Part shown: positions 22,447 to 35,651 of the stretch, in pieces
Layout: each line of letters starts with the position of its first letter
Position numbering within the stretch: the first letter of the stretch is position 1
Assembly: GCA_031761405.1 (NCBI GenBank)
Contig: JASEVX010000003.1
Coordinates: 145,134,350 to 145,198,349 of the forward strand
Length of the DNA stretch: 64,000 nucleotides
Reading direction: 5' to 3'
Origin: Serripes groenlandicus
Lineage: Eukaryota > Mollusca > Bivalvia > Cardiida > Cardiidae
Program-made: the position numbers and the translations under genes
The notes under the pieces: model-generated
Seen by the model: the letters and a program-made list of their open reading frames with translations, nothing else
What the model was told of the DNA's origin: nothing
Database searches by the model: none

Positions 22447-22660
22447 TGTCCGGAGTTTTCTGCCACTTCTATTGCATTATAGGGTCAGACATACATCAAT
22501 AATGGCGGCGCCCTTCGGCCTAGTATAGCAAGACAAAGGCCATAGATAAAACCTTATTTAGTGGACCAACCGGTTTAACCGTTCAAACTCCGTTAGTTAT
22601 TTGCTTCATTATTTGGGTATTGATTCCAAACATCAAGTTGCGTTGGTCGCTCTAGAGTCT
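22447..22660 (+). mobile_element. Dispersed element E, single-copy (unexpanded) form
   Basis: GTCCGGAGTTTTCTGCCACT, then ATTGCATTATAGGGTCAGAC and ATACATCAATAATGGCGGCG, correspond to one unit of the 93-bp and 57-bp arrays elsewhere. The downstream part (CCTTCGGCCTAGTATAGC ... GATTCCAAACATCAAGTTGC) matches the flanks at 7010-7130 and 45590-45700. It lies 20 bases inside intron 1. Confidence 0.75.
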
Positions 22661-22661
22661 A

Positions 22662-24098
22662 CGAAAAATAAATTGTATATTTACAAATTTACTATATATG
22701 CGAAAGCAATGTAATATAAGGGGAGATGACCGGATGTGGACGCCAGTGTTGGTTCATGCAAGACGTACCATTTAACGTAAGTACGCCGCCGGGTGCCAGA
22801 ATACTATATAACTATTATTATATCACTTGTTACAGCCATGGCACAGGGAAATCGACGAGAATTAACGACCATAGAAGAGATAGGCCTTCTTCGCCGTCTT
22901 GTCCTTCAAACAGCATTGTTGAAAATCTTAAACGTTTACGAACGAAACATCACTGTAAACTGTTTAATCGGTTCACATTTGACTTGACATTGAATCTCGA
23001 ATGTCAATTTTCACCGTACACATTCAAGTTTGCATGTGTAAATAGAGTAGGTTTAGATCTGCCTTTGTACCGGTTTAGTCTGATCCAAATATTTACAGCT
23101 CACCAGACGCATAAAGTAGCATTTGTCAGTAATTTAAGAAAAGTGTATATCTAGATAACACTTCGTTGGTGTGATCTGATTTTGACGTATCCTATGCGGT
23201 AATGCCACGTTGTATATTTTTGCATGGATAGGCTGATATGAAGGTTGGATTAAGACTTGAATGTATGATTAGTACAATTTTTTTCCCTGAATAGCCTCTG
23301 CTGTGGAAACATTAATTACATGGTTTCTCCGTGAAGATAGTGTCCTGTTCATTCGCCCCAGATTAAACCCATGTTGGTATGTCATAAACAAGACAGACGG
23401 GGACCCAGTTTCCTATTATTGAAATGCAAAGTGAATATTGCAGACACCCTCATTACCCTAGATATACACTAGTTTTATAGAAACATTTCTAAAATGACCC
23501 TTTTAATTATTTTATGTCCAAATTGTCTTTGACATGAATGGGCTTCGGTAGTGTTTAGTGGTGTTAAATTCATAATGTCGCTATAAGTGACCTATTTCTT
23601 ACTTCGTGGTCTTTCGTTATATCGTAAAGTGTAGAGCATTCCAACTTCGTGATCATCCTAAGTTCATGACGTCATTTGTTACACCATCTTCTTGCGTGTC
23701 TTTTTATTGGCAGTCAGCTGAGAAATATCAAACTTATTTCCATGTCTATAGATTTAATAAGTCCACGACAGGTTGATTTCTTTTAGTGCTTAGTATCGCG
23801 TAAGTTTGTAGACCCAGGTATATAAAGACACCCCTTTCGTTATAAATGGATTATTTCGCATATCCTTGTTTCGTTATGCGTTTTATGTTGGACCACAAAG
23901 AAATTGTATATGGCACGGGGAATAATCATGTCACTGACGACTGAATGTTTAATGGACTCTGGAGACGCCGATTAGTATGTTTTATTGGCTGTCAAGTGTC
24001 GTTCAGATAAAACATCTCTAATTGACACCTCGTCAATTCGTCACATCGATGGGTTAGTATCCCGTTATTTGTAAGTTTGGTAGGTGTCTCCGTCTCTC
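22662..24098. other. Intron 1 sequence without recognised features
   Basis: Open frames of 64-142 codons around 22726-23154 overlap each other in different frames and carry no domain. One TGACGTCA octamer occurs at 23667. Confidence 0.4.
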
Positions 24099-24104
24099 CG
24101 TTCT

Positions 24105-24310
24105 TAACCCTTTCCAATATACAGACGATTTATGTCGCCTCTTCAGCAGATGACTGTTGAAAACATTGTGAAAAAAGAAGAAATTAGTGATTATGTTTTT
24201 GTTTCATTTTGCCACACTGTTTTCAAACCTATTCAATTATTATACTTTCATTTACAGGGATTTTCCATATTTTACTAAGATGTTTTCAAAGTCGATTACT
24301 GCATATTGTG
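24105..24310. mobile_element. piggyBac-like MITE (family 3), diverged
   Basis: TTAACCCTTTCCAATATACA, CAGCAGATGACTGTTGAAAA and ATTTTGCCACACTGTTTTCA are family 3 landmarks; the right end is degraded. Confidence 0.55.
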
Positions 24311-24825
24311 TTTTATGTTTGAAAGAGTTCAGTCAACACGCCATTTTCAACAGTGTCCTTTATGTTATAAAATCCTATGTAAGTCAGTTTCATACTCAGA
24401 ATTGTAGGCTTACATATAAAATAAGGAATGGTATTTGGTATTTCTTGCATTTTACCCAACAAGACGGCCTTAGCAATTGTAAAACAGGGTTTTGACTGAT
24501 GAAATGGTTGTGCATTTTAGAAATCTAATATGCGTCGACATGCTGCTAAGCAAAATGTACTAAGCAATTATTTAAATTATATGGTTTTGACATTTTACTA
24601 AAATCGACCAGGAATAAAGTGTTTTCTGTCATAACGCTTTTACAGTTATCGTAAAAACACAAACAACTCCAACAAATTACGTAAAAGAATAACATTTAAA
24701 AATAATACCTGACCAGATCAACAGTTAGGCAAAAGCATATATTTCGTTTCATGCAGTATAATATGGCACAAATCATGAATCCTCTTCGGTCAAAGAATAA
24801 CATATTCCAATATGTACATGGTTAT

Positions 24826-27800
24826 AAGTACCCGGGTAAGAACAACACTCAGTAGTATAGTGATATCATGGAGTGTCCTGGGTAAGAAAAACACTTAGTA
24901 GTATAGTGATATCATGGAGTGTCCTGGGTAAGAAAAAGCCTCAGTAGTATAGTGATATCATGGAGTGTCCTGGGTAAGATAAACCCTCAGTAGTATAGTG
25001 ATATCATGAAGTGTCCTGGGTAAGAACAACACTCAGTAGTATAGTGATATCAAAGAGTGTCCTGGGTAAAATAAACACTCAGTAGTATGGTGATATCATG
25101 GAGTGTCCTGGGTAAGATAAACCCTCAGTAGTATAGTGATATCATGCAGTGTCCTGGGTAAGAACAACACTCAGTAGTATAGTGATATCATGGAGTGTCC
25201 TGGGTAAGATAGACCCTCAGTAGTATAGTGATATCATGGAGTGTCCTGGGTAAGAACAACACTCAGTAGTATAGTGATATCATGGAGTGTCCTGGGTAAG
25301 ATAAAACCTTAGCAGTATAGTGATATCATGGAGTGTCCTGGGTAAGAAACACACTCAGTAGTATAGTGATATCATGGAGTGTCCTGGGTAAGAACAACAC
25401 TCAGTAGTATAGTGATATCATGGAGTGTTCTGTGTAAGAAAAAGCCTCAGTAGTATAGTGATATCATGGAGTGTCCTGGGTAAGATAAACCCTCAGTAGT
25501 ATAGTGATCTCATGGAGTGTCCTGGGTAAAACAAACACTCAGTAGTATAGTGATATCATGGAGTGTCCTGGGTAAGATAAACCCTCAGTAGTATAGTGAT
25601 ATCATGGAGTGTCCTGGGTAAGAACAACCCTCAGTAGTATAGTGATATCATGGAGTGTCCTGGGTAAGATAGACCCTCAGTAGTATAGTGATATCATGGA
25701 GTGTCCTGGGTAAAACAAACACTCAGTAGTATAGTGATATCATGGCGTGTCCTGGGTAAGAACAACACTCAGTAGTATAGTGATATCATGGAGTGTCCTG
25801 GGTAAGATAAACCCTCAGTAGTATAGTGATATCATGGATTGTCCTGAATAAAACAAACACTCAGTAGTATAGTGATATCATGGAGTGTCATGGTAAGAAC
25901 AACACTCAGTAGTATAGTGATATCATGGATTGTCCTGGGTAAGAAAAACCCTCAGTAGTATAGTGATATCATGGAGTGTCCTGGGTAAGATAAACCCTCA
26001 GTAGTATAGTGATATCATGGAGTGTCCTGGGTAAGAAAAACCATCAGTAGTATAGTGACATCATGGAGTGTCCTGGGTAAGAACATCACTCAGTAGTATA
26101 GTGATATCATGGAGTGTCCTGGGTAAGATAAACCCTTAGTAGTATAGTGATATCATGGAGTGTCCTGGGTAAGAAAAACCCTCAGTAGTATAGTGATATC
26201 ATGGAGTGTCCTGGGTAAGATAAACCCTTAGTAGTATAGTGATATCATGGAGTGTCCTGGGTAAGAACAACACTCAGTAGTATAGTGATATCATGGAGTG
26301 TCCTGGGTAAGAAAAACCCTCAGTCGTATAGTGATATCATGGAGTGTCATGGTAAGAACAACCCTCAGTAGTATAGTGATATCATGGATTGTCCTGGGTA
26401 AGAAAAACCCTCAGTAGTATAGTGATATCATGGAGTGTCATGGTAAGAACAACCCTCAGTAGTATAGTGATATCTTGGAGTGTCCTGGGTAAGAACAACC
26501 CTCAGTAGTATAGTGATATCATGGATTGTCATGCGTAAGGTAAACCCTCAGTAGTAAAATGATATCATGGAGTGTCATGGTAAGAACAACCCTCAGTAGT
26601 ATAGTGATATATTGGAGTGTCCTGGGTAAGAAAAACCCTTAGTAGTATACTGATATCATGGAGTGTCCTGGGTAAGATAAACCCTCAGTAGTATAGTGAT
26701 ATCATGGAGTGTCCTGGGTAAGAACAACACTTAGTAGTATAGTGATATCATGAAGCGTCCTGGGTAAAAAACCACTTAGTAGTATAGTGATATCATGGAG
26801 TGTCCTGGGTAAGATAAACCCTCAGTAGTATAGTGATATCATGGAGTGTCCTGGGTAAGATAAACCCTCAGTAGTATAGTGATATCATGGAGTGTCCTGG
26901 GTAAGAAAAACACTTAGTAGTATAGTGATATCATGGAGTGTCATGGGTAAGAAAGACACTTAGTAGTATAGTGATATCATGGTGTGTCCTGGGTAAGAAC
27001 AACACTCAGTAGTATAGTAATATCATGGAGTGTCCTGAGTAAGATAAAACACTTAGTAGTATAGTGATATCATGGAGTGTCCTGGGTAAGATAAACCCTC
27101 AGAAGTATAGTGATATCATGGAGTGTCCTGGGTAAGAACAACACTCAGTAGTATAGTGATATCATGGAGTGTCCTGGGTAAGATAAACCCTCAGTAGTAT
27201 AGGGATATCATGGATTGTCCTGGGTAAGAACTCACTCAGTAGTTTAGTGATATCATGGAGTGTCCTGGGTAAGATAAACCCTTAGTAGTATAGTGATCTC
27301 ATGGAGTGTCTTGGGTAAAACAAACACTCAGTAGTATAGTGATATCATGGAGTGTCCTGGGTAAGTTAAACCCTCAGTAGTATAGTGATATCATGGAGTG
27401 TCCTGGGTAAGAACAACACTCAGTAGTATAGTGATATCATGGAGTGTCCTGGGTAAGATAGACCCTCAGTAGTATAGTGATATCATGGAGTGTACTGGGT
27501 AAAACAAACACTCAGTAGTATAGTGATATCATGGAGTGTCATGGTAAGAACAACACTCAGTAGTATAGTGATATCATGGATTGTCCTGGGTAAGAAAAAC
27601 CCTCAGTAGTATAGTGATATCATGGAGTGTCCTTGGTAAGATAAACCCTCAGTAGTATAGTGATATCATGGAGTGTTCTGTGTAAGAACAACACTCAGTA
27701 GTATAGTGATATCATGGAGTGTCCTGGGTAAGAACAACACTCAGTAGTATAGTGATATCATGGAGTGTCCTGGGTAAGAACAACACTTAGTAGTATAGTG

Positions 27801-29700
27801 ATATCATGGAGTGTCCTGGGTAAGATAAACCCTCAGTAGTATAGTGATATCATGGAGTGTCCTGGGTAAAAAACCATCTAGTAGTATAGTGATATCATGG
27901 AGTGTCCTGGGTAAAAAACCACATAGTAGTATAGTGATATCATGGAGTGTCCTGGGTAAGAAAAACACTTAGTAGTATAGTGATATCATGGAGTGTCATC
28001 GGTAAGAAAAACACTTAGTAGTATAGAGATATCATGGAGTGTCATGGGTAAGAAAAACACTTAGTAGTATAGTGATATCATGGAGTGTCCTGGGTAAGAA
28101 CAACACTCAGTAGTATAGTAATATCATGGAGTGTCCTGGGTAAGATAAAACACTTAGTAGTATAGTGATATCATGGAGTGTCCTGGGTAAGAACAACACT
28201 CAGTAGTATAGTAATATCATGGAGTGTCCTGGGTAAGATAAAACACTTAGTAGTATAGTGATATCATGGAGTGTCCTGGGTAAGAACAACACTCAGTAGT
28301 ATAGTGATATCATGGAGTGTCCTGGGTAAGATAAACCCTCAGAAGTATAGTGATATCATGGATTGTTCTGGGTAAGAACAACACTCAGTAGTATAGTGAT
28401 ATCATGGAGTGTCCTTGGTAAGAACAACACTCAGTAGTATAGTGATATCATGGAGTGTCCTGGGTAAGATAAACCCTTAGTAGTATAGTGAAATCATGGA
28501 GTGTCCTGGGTAAGAACAACACTCAGTAGTATAGTGATATCATGGAGTGTCCTGGGTAAAAAACCACTTAGTAGTATAGTGATATCATGGAGTGTCCTGG
28601 GTAAGAAAAACACTTGGTTGTATAGTGATATCATGGAGTGTCATGGGTAAGATAAACCCTCAGTAGTATAGTGAAATCATGGAGTGTCCAGGGTAAGATA
28701 AACCCTCAGTAATATAGTGTATCATAGAGTGTCCTGGGTAAGAAAAACACTTAGTAGTATAGTGATATCATGGAGTGTCATGGGTAAGAACAACACTCAG
28801 TAGTATAGTAATATCATGGAGTGTCCTGGGTAAGATAAAACACTAAGTAGTATAGTGATATCATGGAGTGTCCTTGGTAAGAACAACAATCAGTAGTATA
28901 GTGATATCATTGAGTGTCCTGGGTAAGAAAAACACTTAGTAGTATAGTGATATCATGGAGTGTCATGGGTAAGATAAACCCTCAGTAGTATAGTGATTTC
29001 ATGGAGTGTCCTGGGTAAGAACAACACTCAGTAGTATAGTAATATCATGGAGATTCCTGGGTAAGAACAACACTCAGTAGTATAGTAATATCATGGAGTG
29101 TCCTGGGTAAGATAAACCCTCAGTAGTATAGTGATTTCATGGAGTGTCCTGGGTAAGAACAACACTCAGTAGTATAGTAATATCATTGAGATTCCTGGGT
29201 AAGAACAACACTCAGTAGTATAGTGATATCATGGAGTGTCCTGGGTAAGATAAACCCTCAGTAGTATAGTGATTTCATGGAGTTTCCTGGGTAAGAACAA
29301 CACTCAGTAGTATAGTAATATCATGGAGATTCCTGGGTAAGAACAACACTCAGTAGTATAGTAGTATCATGGAGATTCCTGGGTAAGAACAACACTCAGT
29401 AGTATAGTGATATCATGGAGTGTCCTGGGTAAGAACAACACTCAGTAGTATAGTGATATCATGGAGATTCCTGGGTAAGAACAACACTCAGTAGTATAGT
29501 GATATCATGGAGTGTCCTGGGTAAAGCTTCAGAACTGATGCATCAGTTGTAAAGCTATCCCCGCTTCCCTGGGCGCCAAGCACCATACAGGGAAGTCATT
29601 ACTACCATTTCACCATATAAGGAAGTCATTACTACCATTTCACCATATAAGGAAGTCATTACTAGCATTTCTACTATATTTACTATGACCCGACTAACGC
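24826..29700 (-). mobile_element. SINE-C element carrying the 46-bp array (minus strand, inferred)
   Basis: The sequence after the array (GCTTCCCTGGGCGCCAAG, AGGGAAGTCATTACTACCAT, TTACTATGACCCGAC) matches, on the minus strand, the SINE-C body (CTGGCGCTGAGGG, GAGTAATG) and the block TATGACCCGACCGGGGATTA at the SINE-C head near 42062. The array unit itself resembles the 47-bp SINE-C segment at 37234. The left boundary is not clear. Confidence 0.6.
24838..29525. repeat. 46-bp tandem array, about 100 copies (4.7 kb)
   Basis: The unit is AGTAGTATAGTGATATCATG plus GAGTGTCCTGGGTAAG and a variable tail such as AACAACACTC, ATAAACCCTC or AAAAACACTT. Tail types alternate in higher-order blocks of a few units. 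Near the right end a GAGATTCC variant replaces GAGTGTCC in several neighbouring copies, showing local homogenisation. Confidence 0.97.
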
Positions 29701-29920
29701 CAGGAAGCCAAGTTAGAAAGAGAACTGACCATTCTTAAACTGTTCTCATAAGTATTCGTATCTCTTCTTTGATATTTACTTTTATTTATTTAAACTTATT
29801 TATTTTACATCGATTGCGAAACAAACTTTAAGCTTATATTAATCACGCTCGATGTCTGCTTCCTGGAAACTTAACCAGTACTTGCGCCGTTTGTGTATAA
29901 AAATCCCAAAGGCAGAACCC

Positions 29921-30000
29921 GCTCATCACGGGATTCGAACCCGGGACCTTTAGTACAAGAGGCCGACCCTCTACCTGTGTACCACTGTCTTCCACTGCAT
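29921..30000 (-). mobile_element. tRNA-like relic
   Basis: On the minus strand it has GGTACACAGGTAGAGG (A-box-like) and CCCGGGTTCGAATCCCG (B box). Stem pairing is incomplete, so it is taken as a SINE head or tRNA pseudogene. Confidence 0.5.
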
Positions 30001-30052
30001 ATTTACTGCATCTTATACTCACTGATGTTTATATTTCCTACATACTTTTCGT

Positions 30053-30330
30053 GCCGAGCCCCGGTAGCTCAGTCGGTAGCGACGCGGGCTGTCAATCAAG
30101 AGGTTGTGAGTTCAAATTCAAGCCAGGGTAATTTCTGTCTGACATTTGATAAAAGTCAATGCGATAAGTGTCATTCGTCCTCGAAAAGTGTGGAAAAAGC
30201 AACCATTTGCATGGAAAGAACGTTGTGTGAAGTACTGACGTGAGAAAGCCAGGAAATACATGGGTAGGTGAACTGGCAGACGTGATATGAGTAAACATTT
30301 GTTTAGAATGGCATTAAACCCAACCAATCA
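30053..30330 (+). mobile_element. tRNA-Asp-derived SINE, somewhat diverged
   Basis: The head GAGCCCCGGTAGCTCAGTCG and the GTC anticodon loop are preserved, but the B box is altered (GAGTTCAAATTC). The tail reads GGCATTAAACCCAACCAATC. No convincing target duplication. Confidence 0.9.
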
Positions 30331-30337
30331 AAACACT

Positions 30338-30750
30338 TTGCTTTCCATAGTACGTTTAGACTATATTAGATGCAGTGAGGGAGGTTATGTGTTTGACTCC
30401 TGCTCGCGGCAGTCCTGTATGGGTTCTATGGAAAATGCACAGTTCTTAGCTGAGTACTGGTTGGTCAACCAGGGGTAGTTAATAAGTGCATTGACGCTGT
30501 AATATAACTAATATACTGATGGAGTGGGTGTACCATCCCAACAATTAATTCCAGCTTGACCATTCATTATTTCTGATAAATAATAACGGACGTTGTGACT
30601 AGTGTTATTCGTCTCCAACCAATGGGATACACAATATATACAGTATGGTAAGGTAGCCAAACTCAGGAATCACACGCTTTTGCAACTGGTTGCCGTGAAA
30701 TAACTGCAATACAGTTGTGAACGGCGTTAAACTCTAATAAATAAAAATCA
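30338..30750 (+). mobile_element. Diverged SINE-like sequence(s)
   Basis: It contains a B-box-like ATGTGTTTGACTCCTGC and a later tail CCGTGAAATAACTG ... GAACGGCGTTAAACTCTAA, like the Asp SINE 3' end. Probably one or two old copies. Confidence 0.45.
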
Positions 30751-30759
30751 ACCAAATAG

Positions 30760-30973
30760 TTATACTCTTTCAGCGCCAAAGGCAATATTAAGGTTTTTGC
30801 AAACAATACTGATTCAGGTGAGTCAGCTCGTGACGAGCTGTCTCACCTGAAATCAGCATTGTTTGCCTTTTAGTTATAAAAATAGTCCAAACTGTTATTA
30901 CATGAGAAATGGATACGCCCGATTTTGAAAGTCGAAGAGTCTACTTTAAACAATTCGGCGCTGAAAGAGTTAA
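30760..30973. mobile_element. piggyBac-like MITE (family 2)
   Basis: Ends are TTATACTCTTTCAGCGCC and GGCGCTGAAAGAGTTAA. The perfect core arms are CAGGTGAGTCAGCTCG and CGAGCTGTCTCACCTG. Confidence 0.8.
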
Positions 30974-31640
30974 GAAGTAATGTGACTCTTCCTTGACTAA
31001 CGTTCGTCACAATGAACGGCGTCAACAGTCTGGATCAATGAAAGCGCTAAGGCATTACATATTAATTTTATAGCAAAAGGAAATAGCAATTTTCTACAAT
31101 GATTTCCTTTCGTTTGTCTAGAGGACCATGGGACATTTATAGCACCCTTGGTCTTGATTAAATGGCTATGGAGTTCAATAAAATCACCACGACAGTTAAT
31201 AAAGGCACGAATACAAATTTCATCATCTGATACGTAGCATGGGAAATTGTGGTGAACAGCATTTCAATATGTATTTAAGAGCTTCATTTCCGTCGAAATC
31301 TGGTATTAAGAAATCTACATTTGCAATCTTTCGACGATAGAATGTGTGCCACGACTGACATTTCGGCGGTCTTTATATAAACAGAGAAGGCACGTTGTGA
31401 AGTTTCGTGCACAAGCACGGTGGCCTGTTTGCTTAAAAGTTCTTTGCATCTGAACTTCAAAACAGGACGTATTCATATGCGCATATAAAAATGAATATCC
31501 ACGTGCATAACGTCATTTACAAGTAGATAAGGTAAGTGTTACTATAAGGAATACGTCAAAAAACGGCACTTTTACGCGGCATGAATAATCTAACAGCGAA
31601 CATAGTTAAAAGCCATTGTTTCATTCGATGTGTTGTTCGA
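30974..31640. other. Intron 1 sequence without recognised features
   Basis: Nothing repeat-like or exon-like was recognised. Confidence 0.4.
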
Positions 31641-31642
31641 AA

Positions 31643-31909
31643 TATGAGTAGTTTCGCGAGAAAACCAACTTTATGTCTTCTGCGTAATATATCGACCAAG
31701 ATCAGCCTATGCAGTCCGCGCAGACTGATCCGGGCCGACACATTCCGTCTCAGGAGGATAGAGGTATAGCGCAATGGTGCCTGAAACAGAAAATCCACAG
31801 GAGGCGAAAAGTGTCTATCCAGGTAAGCCTGTGCGGTAGCTTAGGCTGATCCGGATCGATACTGGACGCAGAGTCCATAAGATTGGTTTTCTCGTGGAAC
31901 GGCTCATAT
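31643..31909 (+). mobile_element. hAT-like MITE, short subfamily
   Basis: Begins TTTCGCGAGAAAACCAACTT and ends GATTGGTTTTCTCGTGGAAC plus GGCTCAT. The centre GCAGTCCGCGCAGACTGATC is typical of the family. Confidence 0.85.
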
Positions 31910-32456
31910 ATAGATCCATCCACTAGTAGGATTTGTTGTAGATTTACAACACCTAGTAGTCCTCATTTTTGCATAAAAGAGTAAAAACGAGATATTGAGC
32001 ACAAACTGTTCCCCGATTGGAATGAAAATTGCAATAAGTCAAGGATTGATGTTATTTACGAAAGTAGACAACAATCAAATAAATCAAATTGTTCTTGATG
32101 GGAAATCACAATTATATATTTTGCGGAATTTTCGAATCTAGGATTTTTCGTCTGAATGTCACATCTAAAACCGATCTAAATGGTTTATATGCATTTGCGA
32201 TTGTTTGATATTTTCATTCCATGTGAAAATATGATGAATAATGCATGCAAGGTCCCGACAGACTTATTGTCTCATATTGTGTTAATACTTTATCCGCTTT
32301 TATCACCTATTGAAATAATCCGACTACTGTTTTATGGCCGAATCAATATTGTTTCAGAAAACTGCCAACCAATCAATGTACTAAGTGTGACCAAATACAT
32401 CGCCCCCCTATGGCAGTGGTAAAACCGGTCTGGGTTTATCAAAAAGAAAAAGAAAA
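31910..32456. other. Intron 1 sequence without recognised features
   Basis: AT-rich; an 80-codon frame at 32180-32422 shows no motif. Confidence 0.4.
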
Positions 32457-32459
32457 GTC

Positions 32460-32700
32460 GAACCCCGGTACCTCAGTCGGTAGCGATGCCATTTGTCAGT
32501 CCAGGGGCTGTATGTTCAAACCCCAACACGGACAACATTTTTTCCGACGTTTGACAAGCTTCATTTGCCTTTGACCGATTAGACTAACACTCTATATGGA
32601 AAGCAGCGAGTTGCTTGGAAAGGCTTGTGTGTGGAGTACTGGTGTGAGCATTCGAGGAAATACATGTATAGGTGAACTGGCCGCCGTGATCATAGCTTTT
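32460..32700 (+). mobile_element. tRNA-Asp-type SINE, old copy
   Basis: AACCCCGGTACCTCAGTCGG, a GTCAGTCCAGGGG loop region, CAGCGAGTTGCTTGGAAAGG and AGGTGAACTGGCCGCCGTGA follow the family order with many substitutions. The tail is lost. Confidence 0.75.
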
Positions 32701-34189
32701 TACCACAGATAATAGTAAATATGCATAAGCGCGGACACGCTCCTAGATACCGATATCCTTAGACTATTCCCAGTTACTACCAATATGAAGCTTTGTTTGT
32801 TCGTATGTATGGTGCTTTAAGCCGCTTTCAACTAATGTTCAGTTATATCAGGTTTTTCCGGGTTAAGTTACCATTACCACGGGTCCAGTTAACCTGACAC
32901 GGGCAATTCGGTCGTAATGCCCCTGCCCCCCCCCCCCCCCCCGGGCCTGAGCGCCAAGGCGGGAAAGCCATTACTAAAACAACATGTAAGTGTTTGGTTT
33001 GACCCTCCGCACTGGAGGTGTACGCTGACAAATGATATCACCAAAGCAGTCCACACAATCTGAAACAGACGACGTCGAAAGGACCCAAGCTAAAATAATG
33101 AAAATCTCCATAAATAAAAGTAAATTCATTGCATTGCAAAGTTGAAATCATTGTGGGAGAAGGGATTACTTTTCCTTATGAAACAATTATTTAAAAAAAT
33201 AGTTCTGTATCATAGGCGTCAGAATGTGCCTACATGTTGTAAAGGATTAACTAGCGTTCATTCACTGAGTCCTTCGTATGTTAGTTTTAATACTTTCAGA
33301 GTAGGCAAGTGTTCTCTTGTGAAAATATCTTTCTTGTCATACTAAAATTCTGGCCGAATAACCTTACCATAAGCCTGTCATCTACTTCTAGACAACTATG
33401 TTACTATCCGGGGGCCTTGTTGTTTCTAAACCACACATTGGTCCATTTCGTTACATGTTAGTTTAAATAATACGTGTTTAACATGAATTTCACATAGTCA
33501 AGTTATTAATGCATATCATATAATTATTTATCAGCAGTTACTTTAAACTTATATTAATTCTTCTCAATGCAAACAATACTGTTCTCAAATTGATATGGTT
33601 GATATCATGTTGACAGTTTGACACTTTATTGGAAGCCGCCAGGCGGCTTCCTGTAGGGATGCTTAGAAATTTCGAACAAGGAGAATATTTAGACCTGCCA
33701 GCGTGACCACATATCTTGATTTCTCTTTGTCCTTACTAAGTACATTAATTTAAGTTAATGACTTTTAAAATATCCCTTTTACACTCTATATACATGTGTG
33801 AGTTTTACAAATTAAAAACAAAAGACAAAGGCCAGTATATTAATTGAATATATGTACATTTTTATTTAAGCGAAATTCATACTGTATCTTGTCTAAACAG
33901 TAAACTGAATTGGTTACCTGCCTCATACGCTTTTTTAGTTCGATAGTATGTTAAACCGGGAACCATGAACAAGAGAAGGCACGCAGTAAATGTAATCTGT
34001 TTCTTGTTGTTGTTGTTTGGCGTTGTTTACCCTCGCGCTCGGCATTAATGTCATTCCGTGCCTTACATGCTATCATATATTACGCAGTAATTCTAGATGA
34101 AGAAGTGCAGACATGAACATATATAAACCACAGAAATATCTGTTTCACAATAAATGTTGCCGTCTAGTTGAAATGTTAATGTTTATCAA
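32701..34189. other. Intron 1 sequence; poly-C tract and a small hairpin
   Basis: A C run of about 17 lies around 32925-32942, and a short perfect hairpin GGAAGCCGCC/GGCGGCTTCC around 33631-33651. TTTAAGCCGCTTTCAACT near 32816-32835 resembles the SINE 3' tail on the minus strand. Confidence 0.5.
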
Positions 34190-34260
34190 ACTTATGCATA
34201 CAAATCACAAGAAAGAAATCCTGGTAGTACTTAAAGGGAGGTAATTTGAAGTATATACGC
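34190..34260. repeat. Dispersed short repeat, copy 1 (copy 2 at 34790-34855)
   Basis: CTTAAAGGGAGGTAATTTGA preceded by CAAATCACAAG recurs about 600 bases downstream with the same order and similar neighbours. Confidence 0.7.
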
Positions 34261-35164
34261 ATAATTTAACTAAGTTCCCATTTGGTCTGACACCTTTGTC
34301 TAATAATACATGTATGACGATTTAAATAAATAATTTAAAGGGAATACAAATATTTAACAGAGTTAAACATTTAAAAACATGTTCAGCAGCTAACTGTTTC
34401 CCACATACAACAACCAATTTGGTAGAGGAAAGTTTACGTCGTGCCGGGTTAGCTAGTCTCAATATAAAATCGCAAATATTGGAAAAATACTTATACACAA
34501 ACGGACGTTTCTAGTTTCAGTACATACAAAAACGGTTCTTACTTAAATTTACTTTAACATGTTGGTATATTGAAATGGGTGTTTCTGTGAGATTCACAGA
34601 CTTAGTACGTTGGAATGAAAATTTGTTTATAACGTTATAAATTTTATATTCATACCTATACATTAGGGTATCTACAAACAATTAATGAAATGTGCGCACA
34701 TTTATCTTGGCTTAAATTTGATTTTGATGTTGTTACTAATTTAAATAATAGTTTTCATTCATATGATTTCAATGTTTATTAATCTTATTCATACGAATCA
34801 CAAGGTAAATATCCTTGTATCGCTTAAAGGGAGGTAATTTGAAGTATACAACAGTCTTCAAAGGGATAAATATGTCAGCGTATTACCGTCTACAGTTTTT
34901 TGTAGATTTAAATGTTCTTTTTTCTTATTTCTACATGAGCAACGAAAAGTGTGGCTTCTCTTTAACATTCGTCTTGTTTAGACTGGTCATAATAATCTAA
35001 AACTATCAAGTAAGAATTAGATAGGTCTTCTTTCCGGACATATCTATAAAACATGTAAACAAAAAGTGGTTTCAACTCAACTAGATCTTTAAATGTTGAC
35101 TTCTTCAGAGTCACAAACTGCCATTTATACATACTTATGTTTTAGTTTTATTGTTGTTGTTTTT

Positions 35165-35351
35165 TATGCCGTTTCAACATTATTTCAGTTAAATGACGGC
35201 GACACAGTTCACGTATTCATGAACCCTGGGTAAATAAACCAGTACTAGGCTAGGACATGTGCCTTGCCCCCGGGCATTCCGTCATGGCCACCGTGCCGCG
35301 ACTGCGTAACGAGCCCGGGACCGCCCGGTTCCAAATCCCCGACGCTAACTC
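35165..35351 (-). mobile_element. tRNA-derived SINE (Ser-like head), minus strand, old copy
   Basis: GCCGTTTCAACATTATTTCA, CAGTACTAGGCTAGGACATG and ACGAGCCCGGGACCGCCCGG follow the copy at 60626. The head is truncated after GACGCTAACTCG. Confidence 0.8.
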
Positions 35352-35423
35352 GTTCACACTAAGGATTGACATCACTTGTCGCTGATTAAATGTAATGAAC
35401 CATTCTCTTTATTTACTGTTATT

Positions 35424-35651
35424 AACCCGTTCCCACATACAATAAACCTGAAGCAGACGATTTGAAATTATCAAGTCCAACATATAGAAAATTTCTATAA
35501 ATGATAGCATGATTATTTAATCGAATTGGAATTATTGTGACAAATGGAGAAATTGCTCATGATGAGCAATTTCTTCATTTGCCACTATAATTTTAAAAGT
35601 CGTCTGCTTCAGAGGGCGTCAGAAACGGTCTTCATGAGGTAATGGGTTAAC
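35424..35651. mobile_element. piggyBac-like MITE (family 3)
   Basis: Termini TTAACCCGTTCCCACATACA and GAGGTAATGGGTTAA; core hairpin GAGAAATTGCTCATGATGAG followed by CAATTTCTTC. TTAA ends suggest piggyBac mobilisation. Confidence 0.8.

Noticed and set aside
22726..23154. Open frame of 142 codons just after the first PDE exon, as an additional exon
   Set aside because: The flanking exons join seamlessly in the protein, so no coding sequence is missing there, and the frame has no GAF-like residues.
20594..23674. CRE-like TGACGTCA octamers near the PDE exon as cAMP-response sites
   Set aside because: Two octamers in 64 kb are not far from chance, and neither is near a recognised promoter.
24838..29525. 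CRISPR-like array
   Set aside because: Units are contiguous with no unique spacers; variation is confined to a few tail types, and the context is an animal intron.
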